From: an uncultured Alphaproteobacteria bacterium
GTDB lineage: Bacteria; Pseudomonadota; Alphaproteobacteria; Rs-D84
Assembly: GCA_944390185.1 (NCBI GenBank)
Contig: CALXPA010000004.1
Span: 1-28,531, forward strand
Direction of reading: 5' to 3'
Length of the DNA: 28,531 bases
The position numbers and the translations under genes were made by a program. Below are positions 1 to 5,652 of this stretch, piece after piece (within the stretch, counting starts at the first letter, position 1; every line of letters starts with the position of its first letter). Below the pieces are notes generated by a model. It had not been told where the DNA came from. It searched no databases and saw nothing but the letters and a program-made list of their open reading frames with translations.

Positions 1-75
1 GGGTTGTAGCTCAGTTGATAGAGCGCTACGTTCGCATCGTAGAGGTCGTGGGTTTGAGTCCCATCAGCTCCACCA
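1..75 (+). tRNA. tRNA-Ala (anticodon CGC), first base cut off by window edge
   Basis: A cloverleaf can be drawn with anticodon stem CTACG/CGTAG around loop TTCGCAT (anticodon CGC at 33-35), a T-arm GTGGG/CCCAT and an encoded CCA at 73-75. The acceptor pairs fully only if one more G lies just before base 1, so the gene lacks its first nucleotide here. The acceptor then has G3:U70, the main alanine identity pair, which supports the assignment. It reads GCG codons. Confidence 0.93.
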
Positions 76-89
76 AGTTATTTTTCTGT

Positions 90-111
90 CGCCCCAGGTG
101 GGTGTTTTTTT
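90..111 (+). terminator. Probable terminator after tRNA-Ala
   Basis: A short stem (CGCCC/GGGTG with one G-U pair, loop of 5) is followed directly by a run of seven T. It lies 15 bases after the tRNA-Ala CCA end. The stem is short, so confidence is moderate. Confidence 0.5.
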
Positions 112-153
112 ATTTTTGTGATCGTATAAACGACCAATAATCACAGAAAAATA

Positions 154-183
154 TTGACAAGTGTGCCACATGCGCGTTAGTAT
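154..183 (+). promoter_or_regulatory. Sigma70-like promoter for tRNA-Leu/tRNA-Val
   Basis: A perfect -35 TTGACA (154-159), an 18-bp spacer and a -10 TAGTAT (178-183). Predicted transcription start is near 190, about 17 bases before tRNA-Leu. The TAGTAT with 18-bp spacing recurs upstream of acpS. Confidence 0.65.
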
Positions 184-206
184 ATCAGGCAGATTTGTAA
201 AGTCTG

Positions 207-293
207 GGGGATATGGCGGAATGGTAGACGCTGAGGACTTAAAATCCTTTGGTTATTGCAACCGTGTGGGTTCGAGTCCCACTATCCCCACCA
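207..293 (+). tRNA. tRNA-Leu (anticodon TAA)
   Basis: An 87-base gene with a long variable arm, as expected for class II tRNA-Leu. The acceptor GGGGATA pairs with TATCCCC, discriminator A, encoded CCA at 291-293. The anticodon stem GAGGA/TCCTT encloses loop CTTAAAA, giving anticodon TAA (codon TTA). Confidence 0.97.
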
Positions 294-309
294 CAAGTCG
301 AATGGCTTT

Positions 310-386
310 GGATGTGTAGCTCAGCTGGTTAGAGCGCTTCGTTCACATCGAAGAGGTCGTTGGTTCGAGTCCAATCACATCCACCA
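310..386 (+). tRNA. tRNA-Val (anticodon CAC)
   Basis: The acceptor GGATGTG pairs with CACATCC, discriminator A, CCA at 384-386. The anticodon stem CTTCG/CGAAG encloses loop TTCACAT, giving CAC (codon GTG). It lies 16 bases after tRNA-Leu and probably shares its transcript. Confidence 0.97.
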
Positions 387-399
387 GATTAATTAATAA

Positions 400-424
400 A
401 AAACGCCACAAACTGTGGCGTTTT
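400..424. terminator. Bidirectional terminator between tRNA-Val and the exported-protein gene
   Basis: A perfect 11-bp stem, AAAACGCCACA/TGTGGCGTTTT, with loop AAC. Flanking A and T runs give a U-tract in both orientations. It serves the tRNA pair on the plus strand and the convergent gene ending at 428 on the minus strand. Confidence 0.85.
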
Positions 425-427
425 TTA

Positions 428-745
428 TCAGCGTAATCCCTTGGCCCGGCAACACGCAGATGCGGCACTGCGCCAATCAGAATATTTCTTGGCCGGGGTA
501 CGTAAATCCTGCCATGCCTGCCACCCGCTGCACCGCTTGTTCGTGCCGGTACCACTGCATTTAACATATCGACGCAGTGTGCATGTTTGGGTGGACGTTT
601 TGCCTGTGTCGGTTGTACAGCGCACAACAACAGTCTGGTTTTTTGCGTCGCCCTGGCCCAGTTCTTTGGATGACAATAACTGGTACGCACTGGCCGATGC
701 GGTGAACGTTAATGCGATTAATAATGATGACATTAGTTTTTTCAT
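428..745 (-). CDS. Small exported cysteine-containing protein, unknown function
   Basis: A 105-aa protein I do not recognise. The start is the ATG at 745, giving a classic Sec signal peptide (MKKL..., hydrophobic core, ASASA|Y cleavage near residue 20) behind a strong AGGGGGTGG ribosome site; a longer in-frame start at 796 would spoil the signal. The mature part (about 85 aa) is basic and has six cysteines, including a CSGTGTNKRCSGW segment and a CC near the C-terminus, which could form disulfides in the periplasm or outside. It has its own promoter (770-798) just before the end of the upstream operon and a shared terminator after it. Function is unknown; a periplasmic or surface accessory to the preceding exported proteins is only a guess from position. 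Confidence 0.75.
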   Translation of the reverse strand: MKKLMSSLLIALTFTASASAYQLLSSKELGQGDAKNQTVVVRCTTDTGKTSTQTCTLRRYVKCSGTGTNKRCSGWQAWQDLRTPAKKYSDWRSAASACCRAKGLR

Positions 746-769
746 GACACACCACCCCCTGGTAATATC

Positions 770-798
770 ATTATAGTGTGTTGGTGAAAAAAACACAA
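770..798 (-). promoter_or_regulatory. Promoter of the small exported protein
   Basis: On the minus strand, -35 TTGTGT (798-793), a 17-bp spacer and a consensus -10 TATAAT (775-770). It sits between the stop of the 806-2485 gene and the start at 745. Confidence 0.6.
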
Positions 799-805
799 CG
801 GGGAA

Positions 806-2485
806 TTATTCTTGCGCGATGGCGGTTGTCCACGGCGTGTCATTCATAACCAGATAATACAATTCTGGGGCGTCAGAGCCCGGATTCCTGATAATTGGTC
901 GTACAATATAAATGTCAACGTTGCATGCGTGTTCGTTTTGTTCTGTTTGAATCTGGGTTAAATTATAGTGAAATTTGTCCGCATAGTCCATCGCCTGCAG
1001 ATATGCGGCATCGTCATCGGCGGGATTGACCGAATCGCCCAACCACATCAGCCACATGCCATAGTTGACGACATTTTCTTGGCCCTGTAAATCATCTGCC
1101 GATAACAGTGTCAGTGGCTTAAATTCGATGTCGTTTGTGAATTCCCCAGTACTGGTTTCTGTATAATCGTACATGTCGCCCAGAAATTGCAGCGCGCCAT
1201 ATATCAGGCCACCGGTGCGTTCCATACGCCCCAGCATACCAATGTTACGCATCGTTGACTGGAACAGCCAATCGCGTATACGGCCGGACGTAGTGCTGCT
1301 GCGTGCGATACGTGCCGCAGATTCCAATGTGCGCCCACCGGTGTTTGCGGCGCGTAATGCGCGCCACGCCCGTGCGATAATATTACCACGTTGTGCCGGA
1401 CGCAGACCGCGCAGCGCACGTCGATACTGGTTCAAAGATGAAAATGTTTCGGTTGCTTGGCGATATTGACGGACCTGGTCGCTGGTCTGTTCCATTGTGC
1501 GCATGGTTTGGGCATAGTTTTCAACCCGAGACAACTGGGCGGCGTATCCGGCCGCATCGGTGGCGCGGTCAATATTGCGTAATTCAGCAGATGCCCGCGC
1601 ATATTCATTTGCAACACGAATATAATCCCGGACGGCGTCTGTCTGGCGCAATGTGCGCATTGTCCCGGACAAGTTTTTCAATGTACGTGATGCGCGTGCG
1701 GCCTTGGTCGCGCCCAATATCGCGGTGCCGCCGCCGGCCGTGGCCACAGTTATGGCAACGTCCAGACCAATTTCTGCGTATGAAATCCATTGCAGGTTTG
1801 CGTCACCCGCCACGTAATAGTCGTTTGTATCATCGTCCAGTCCAGTGGTCGCAACCCCCGCCAAGTTTATCATATCGTTGTCGCCCGCCAGGGCGGTTTT
1901 GCTGGTACATCTGTCGTTTTTTGGATATATCTGGTCTATGTTATCATTTATCCATCGCAGTGATATTGTGTTATTCTGGTTCGGACCAACAAAGTCATCC
2001 AATGCGCCGTGTTCAACAACCATAATCGCGTACCATGCCGGGTCTGTGTTCGTCCATATTGCGTCGTCGTTCGGGGTGCCAATGGATGGATTGGGATCGC
2101 CGCCCGGCATTGCGCGGCGTTCGGCCAGTGCAATACGCTGGGCCAGGATTTTCGGCTGGGTCTCGTAGTTTATTATAATCTGGCGACCGCCGGGAAAAGT
2201 ATATTCAATTGGTAAAAACTGGATTGTGTCATCGTCGGCAACAGACTGTATTTCTGGACACGCCATCACCGTGCGTAATGTATCGGCCGATGCAAACGTG
2301 TTATAAATCCACTGGCGAATGGTTTGTTCATCATCTGTTTCAGATACGGTATTCGCCGTGTTGGCCAATGCCGTTGCAAACGCCGCAGTCGCGCATTGCG
2401 TGTCATCCGGCGTGACGTCGGCGCAATATGCCGTGTGCATTATGCATAAAAAGCAAACAAAAAATGCGCAGTATAACCGTATCAC
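806..2485 (-). CDS. Large exported protein with Arg-rich helical middle, unknown function
   Basis: A 559-aa protein, not recognised. It starts with GTG at 2485, two bases after the stop of the preceding gene, without a clear ribosome site, so translation is probably coupled. The N-terminus is a signal peptide (hydrophobic, cleavage near YCA|DV at about residue 22). Residues 22-230 are acidic and Trp/Tyr-containing. Around 235-265 there is a hydrophobic Gly/Ala segment (LDVAITVATAGGGTAILGA) followed by roughly 150 residues rich in Arg, Ala and Gln with almost no Lys, predicted helical. The acidic C-terminal 130 residues have a single late Cys. The hydrophobic Gly/Ala segment before a long basic helix somewhat recalls pore-forming or pre-toxin regions, but no family signature is visible. 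It is the last of the four genes running from 4982; the next gene has its own promoter. Confidence 0.7.
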   Translation of the reverse strand: MIRLYCAFFVCFLCIMHTAYCADVTPDDTQCATAAFATALANTANTVSETDDEQTIRQWIYNTFASADTLRTVMACPEIQSVADDDTIQFLPIEYTFPGGRQIIINYETQPKILAQRIALAERRAMPGGDPNPSIGTPNDDAIWTNTDPAWYAIMVVEHGALDDFVGPNQNNTISLRWINDNIDQIYPKNDRCTSKTALAGDNDMINLAGVATTGLDDDTNDYYVAGDANLQWISYAEIGLDVAITVATAGGGTAILGATKAARASRTLKNLSGTMRTLRQTDAVRDYIRVANEYARASAELRNIDRATDAAGYAAQLSRVENYAQTMRTMEQTSDQVRQYRQATETFSSLNQYRRALRGLRPAQRGNIIARAWRALRAANTGGRTLESAARIARSSTTSGRIRDWLFQSTMRNIGMLGRMERTGGLIYGALQFLGDMYDYTETSTGEFTNDIEFKPLTLLSADDLQGQENVVNYGMWLMWLGDSVNPADDDAAYLQAMDYADKFHYNLTQIQTEQNEHACNVDIYIVRPIIRNPGSDAPELYYLVMNDTPWTTAIAQE

Positions 2486-2487
2486 AA

Positions 2488-3561
2488 TTACAATGATGTG
2501 TTTTGTTCTATGCCGGGACCACAGGTTTGTATAATCTTGTTACGTTCGTTTTGCAAACGTTGAATCAATGTGTTATACGGATCCAGTGGCGGTGCATTGT
2601 TGGCGTCAACAGGAACGCACGTATTACCACTGCGGCGATATCCGTTGGTACAGTTCCAGTCCCAGCATATGTCATTTACATTTTCAGTATAATCAATATA
2701 TCCTGTGTATTCAGCGGGTGGCACCGTGTTGTCACAAATCCGAACAACGCATTCGGGTGACCAAAAGTCATCCAGCCATAATCCGTCCCACCATGATGCG
2801 GCGTCGTCGTTGCCCCCCTGCAGACACTGGCGAACACCGGGAATTATTGCCCGGACAGAACCGTCGTCAGATTCAACGCCACAAAACATATAATCGCCAA
2901 TATCGGCATAGCGTTCACCCTGGTTAAATTGTGTGTGGCAACATGTGAATAATCCTGTAACCGGATCATGCAGACAATCTGTTTCTGAAAATAACTGGGA
3001 ACCGGAAAGTATACCGCCGATGACCGCGCCGCCAACTGCGCCGATACCGGTGCCGATTACGGGAAAAATACTGCCCACGCTGGCCCCCAACGCGGCGCCA
3101 CTGGCCGTGCCTAGTACGACGTCACCTGCGCCATGTTCGTCGTCGCCCGCAACCGATCCATAAATCCCGGCCGCCCCACCAACAATCCCCAATGCTGCGC
3201 CCGCCCGGGCCATGCCGGACATATTACCCCAATTTGTTCGTATGCCGCCAACGCGCCCCGCCTGTTGGTTTGCCTGGGCGGCGGCATCCGCGGCCGCCGC
3301 GGGTGCGGTTGCTGCTTGGGACCCTGCTGGGCTATTTGGTGCCGCTGCGCCTGCTGCTGCTGCGGCGGCTGCCTGGTCAAAATAATCAGCAGGCATATCC
3401 TTGGTGCCACTAACAAACTGGCCCGTGCGACCATCAAAATAATGTTTGTCCTTTAGGCTCTGGGCCAATTGTACATTGGGGTCGTCATATCGGGCGGCAA
3501 TCGCACCCGGGGCGTATATCCCGATAATACAGATGGCAAAAAAACATATTGGTATGCGCAT
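2488..3561 (-). CDS. Exported Gly-zipper, Cys-rich protein, unknown function
   Basis: A 357-aa protein starting at the ATG at 3561, which overlaps the upstream stop as TAATG; an upstream ATG at 3621 would lie inside the previous gene and hide the signal peptide. Residues 1-22 form a signal peptide (ends PGAIA|AR). Residues 62-100 are an Ala/Gln-rich linker. Residues 116-190 are a Gly/Ala zipper with repeated GxxxG spacing, resembling the membrane-inserting hairpins of SlyB/OmpA-like gly-zipper proteins. The C-terminal 165 residues carry about 13 cysteines, including a module C-x10-CC then YADIGDYMFC (residues 196-227) that recurs in the protein encoded at 5653-7755. Likely attached to or crossing the outer membrane, with a disulfide-bonded outer part. 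Function unknown. Confidence 0.72.
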   Translation of the reverse strand: MRIPICFFAICIIGIYAPGAIAARYDDPNVQLAQSLKDKHYFDGRTGQFVSGTKDMPADYFDQAAAAAAAGAAAPNSPAGSQAATAPAAAADAAAQANQQAGRVGGIRTNWGNMSGMARAGAALGIVGGAAGIYGSVAGDDEHGAGDVVLGTASGAALGASVGSIFPVIGTGIGAVGGAVIGGILSGSQLFSETDCLHDPVTGLFTCCHTQFNQGERYADIGDYMFCGVESDDGSVRAIIPGVRQCLQGGNDDAASWWDGLWLDDFWSPECVVRICDNTVPPAEYTGYIDYTENVNDICWDWNCTNGYRRSGNTCVPVDANNAPPLDPYNTLIQRLQNERNKIIQTCGPGIEQNTSL

Positions 3562-4478
3562 TAGTATGATCCCTGCAGTTGTGCGACGCATGCTGTAAAT
3601 GGTGTATTGCTGGACTGGCACTTTCGCAGTGTTGCCAAATCAGCGTTCAATACCGCCATGTCACGCGGGGCCTGTTGCGCACAATATGCGTTGACGCGTT
3701 GATCCTGTTGTGCGGTTACCGATTTCAGGTTTAACGGTTCGTACGCAGATGCATCCTTGTACGGGGCATATCCGGCCGCCTGGTTTTGAATCTGTTGGGT
3801 AAACGTCAAGTCATTCGCAGTGGTTGGAAAGTCTGCCCGTGCCAGCGTTGTTGTGTTTTGATTTGCAGATTGCAGATTTTGCAGTTCTTGTTTGCGCTGT
3901 TCCATTTCGCGCATCCACGCGTTTGGCCCAGATGTTGTTGTTGCCTGTTGTGTGGGCATCGTGGCCGTGGCGTTGCCCGCAGCATTCGTTGCGTTATAAT
4001 CGTAATAGTTTGGGCCCGTGGCACTGGGGAATGGGGTCGGATTTGCCCCTGGTGTTACATAAGAGTGCTGGGACACGTATTTTTCGAATTCTGTATCAAT
4101 ATATCCGGCGCATGGGGTCACATAGTTATGATTCGGCAGACTGGCCAGCTGGACCGTTATTGTTGGGCGGGCGTCATTTACATCCATACCAACGCAATTA
4201 TCGCGCGATGCGCAATATGACGCAATCAGCGCCGCAACCACTGTTTGACAATCGGTTGTGTCAACATCAATGCCCTGGACATAGACGGGCACGGGCAGGC
4301 GCTGGTTGTATGGGGCATCCGGACTCCAAAACGGGTTGGTTGAATAGTTTTGTACGTTTTGAATCAGTCCGTATTTTGAAAATGGTGTGGTCGTGTTTGA
4401 AAATGTTGTCGCCATCGCGGCCCCGGGAATAATCCCGCAAAACGCCATAATCCAGGATAAAATAGTTTTTTGTTTCAT
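3561..4478 (-). CDS. Exported protein, unknown function
   Basis: A 305-aa protein, not recognised. The ATG at 4478 follows a purine-rich GGGGCCAGAGA region. It has a signal peptide (MKQKT..., ends GAAMA|TT near residue 23) and no lipobox. Residues 30-140 contain paired cysteines (CQTVV, YCASRDNC, PCAGY). Residues 145-230 are low-complexity Asn/Thr/Gln/Pro, including a short charged helix (WMREMEQRKQELQNLQ). The C-terminal 60 residues hold three more cysteines (YCAQ, RKCQ, ACVAQ). The N-terminus lacks a type IV prepilin signal (no Gly before a hydrophobic stretch with Glu at +5), so it is not an obvious substrate of the neighbouring peptidase. It is second in the operon, 36 bases after the peptidase gene, and overlaps the next gene by one base. 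Confidence 0.72.
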   Translation of the reverse strand: MKQKTILSWIMAFCGIIPGAAMATTFSNTTTPFSKYGLIQNVQNYSTNPFWSPDAPYNQRLPVPVYVQGIDVDTTDCQTVVAALIASYCASRDNCVGMDVNDARPTITVQLASLPNHNYVTPCAGYIDTEFEKYVSQHSYVTPGANPTPFPSATGPNYYDYNATNAAGNATATMPTQQATTTSGPNAWMREMEQRKQELQNLQSANQNTTTLARADFPTTANDLTFTQQIQNQAAGYAPYKDASAYEPLNLKSVTAQQDQRVNAYCAQQAPRDMAVLNADLATLRKCQSSNTPFTACVAQLQGSY

Positions 4479-4514
4479 TCTCTGGCCCCGTGTTTTGTCC
4501 CTGTGTTATGTTGA

Positions 4515-4982
4515 TTATATCAAAAACGTAATTGCGATTAAAGATAAAAATCCACCCAGTACAAAGAACGGCGCCAATGGAATATATCGCTGGTGTGTCC
4601 GTATGCCCCACAGTGCCCCAGTTATGCATGCAAAAATCAGTGCCAACGCCAGTCCTGTGGTCCCCAGCCATATGCCGCCTGTCGCCATCAACTTTATATC
4701 CCCCATACCAATTGGCGGTGGTGTGTGCGCCCCAGTGTGTCGGGTGTGTTCGAACAAAAAACCGATTAACGCCGTCAGTGCATATCCGCCAACTGCGGCA
4801 ATGGTGCTGTCTGTGGGGGTGACGGGCCATGAAAAACAGTTCACAACGGTTAAACCAATCAGCATCAACGGAAACAGGTACACGTCTGGGATGATTCGGC
4901 GGCGCCAATCTGCAACAGATATTTTCCACGCACACCATGCCCCCCCCAGCATCAGTGCAATAAAAATGATGTCATAAATCAT
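4515..4982 (-). CDS. Prepilin peptidase (type IV leader peptidase, A24 family), short form
   Basis: A 155-aa integral membrane aspartic protease. The start is the ATG at 4982 with an AAGGGGG ribosome site; the frame stays open further upstream but that part is antisense to gcrA. The two catalytic aspartates are visible: one in ISVADWRRRIIPD (residues 22-34) and the other in the GxGD-type motif IGMGDIKLMATGG (around 92-104). About five hydrophobic segments are present. It lacks the N-terminal methylase domain of PilD, so it resembles CpaA/TadV-type short peptidases, which cleave Flp-type prepilins on the cytoplasmic side. Known members process prepilins or pseudopilins; no pilin gene is in this window. 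It is first in the minus-strand operon and divergent from gcrA. The product class is well supported, its substrate is not. Confidence 0.9.
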   Translation of the reverse strand: MIYDIIFIALMLGGAWCAWKISVADWRRRIIPDVYLFPLMLIGLTVVNCFSWPVTPTDSTIAAVGGYALTALIGFLFEHTRHTGAHTPPPIGMGDIKLMATGGIWLGTTGLALALIFACITGALWGIRTHQRYIPLAPFFVLGGFLSLIAITFLI

Positions 4983-4993
4983 ATTTTTCCCCC

Positions 4994-5023
4994 TTGCCTT
5001 TCGATTCGAAACTATGCTACAAT
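4994..5023 (+). promoter_or_regulatory. gcrA promoter with an internal GANTC site
   Basis: -35 TTGCCT (4994-4999), an 18-bp spacer and -10 TACAAT (5018-5023), placing the start near 5030, 26 bases before the ATG. The spacer contains TTCGATTCGAA (5000-5010), a near-palindrome around a GATTC site (5003-5007), which fits GANTC, the CcrM methylation sequence recognised by GcrA. Confidence 0.6.
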
Positions 5024-5027
5024 TATA
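5022..5027 (-). promoter_or_regulatory. -10 box of the prepilin-peptidase operon
   Basis: A consensus TATAAT on the minus strand, about 40 bases before the peptidase ATG. No good -35 hexamer is visible at 16-18 bp, so an activator may be needed. It overlaps the gcrA -10 box by two bases. Confidence 0.5.
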
Positions 5028-5055
5028 CCGATGTATATAACAAGGACTTTTTAAA

Positions 5056-5610
5056 ATGAGTAAAGGTTGGGACAGCGTAATGCTGAAAAAACTAAAGGCA
5101 TTGATGGGTAAAGGGCTGTCAACGTCCGAAATTGGTAAACGGTTGGGCATGTCCAAGAATGCCGTTGTGGGTAAACTGAATCGTTTGGGCTGGAATTCCA
5201 AGGCGGGTGGTGTTGCCGCAACAACCCAGACAGTTGAAAAAAAATCTGCCAAGCCAGGCGCCAAAAAGCCTGTGTCTGGCGGCGCGAAAAAGCCGGCGGC
5301 CAAAAAAAGCCCAGTCGCCACACGTACCACGGCCAAGGCGGCACCCAGCAAGGCAAAGCCAGAGCCAGCGGCCGGTGCAAAAAAGACCACGGGGGCAAAG
5401 TCTTTGAATAAAACGTTGGCAATGCATCAGCGGATTATTCAGCATTCGTTAGAAATGGCAAATTTAAAGCCGAACCAGTGTCGTTGGCCAATTGGGGACC
5501 CTGATTCGGAACATTTTCATTTTTGTGGTGCACCAGTGTTCGTCGGAAAGCCGTATTGTTATGAGCACTGTAAACAGGCGTATCAGTTTACACCACCAAA
5601 AAAGAAATAG
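5056..5610 (+). CDS. gcrA: GcrA cell cycle regulator
   Basis: A 184-aa protein starting at the ATG at 5056 behind AAGGA (5042-5046). The N-terminal 45 residues match the GcrA helix-turn-helix (W, LKKL, GLSTSEIGKRLG, SKNAVVGKLNRLGW). Residues 50-115 are a flexible Lys/Ala/Pro linker. The C-terminal 50 residues carry the family signature CRWPIGDPDSEHFHFCG and PYCYEHCKQAY. In Caulobacter, GcrA binds sigma70-RNA polymerase and GANTC-methylated promoters to control S-phase genes such as ctrA and division genes. Here it is divergent from the prepilin-peptidase operon and 42 bases upstream of a large membrane protein gene, probably cotranscribed. Length and both conserved ends are normal; I see nothing defective. 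Confidence 0.96.
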   Translation: MSKGWDSVMLKKLKALMGKGLSTSEIGKRLGMSKNAVVGKLNRLGWNSKAGGVAATTQTVEKKSAKPGAKKPVSGGAKKPAAKKSPVATRTTAKAAPSKAKPEPAAGAKKTTGAKSLNKTLAMHQRIIQHSLEMANLKPNQCRWPIGDPDSEHFHFCGAPVFVGKPYCYEHCKQAYQFTPPKKK

Positions 5611-5652
5611 GCGCACGAACGTTGCCACGAAAGAAAGCGAGGGGGAAAAATA

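Noticed and set aside
343..690. Minus-strand frame with a VIGLEPTTS-like end, overlapping tRNA-Val
   Set aside because: Such endings are the classic translation of a tRNA T-arm in antisense; the rest is antisense to the exported-protein gene at 428-745.
806..4478. Exported proteins as pilins or pseudopilins
   Set aside because: All have ordinary Sec signal peptides; none has the Gly/hydrophobic-stretch/Glu+5 prepilin leader.
4267..4938. 223-aa minus-strand frame across the peptidase and the next gene
   Set aside because: It overlaps two well-supported genes in another frame and carries no coherent domain.
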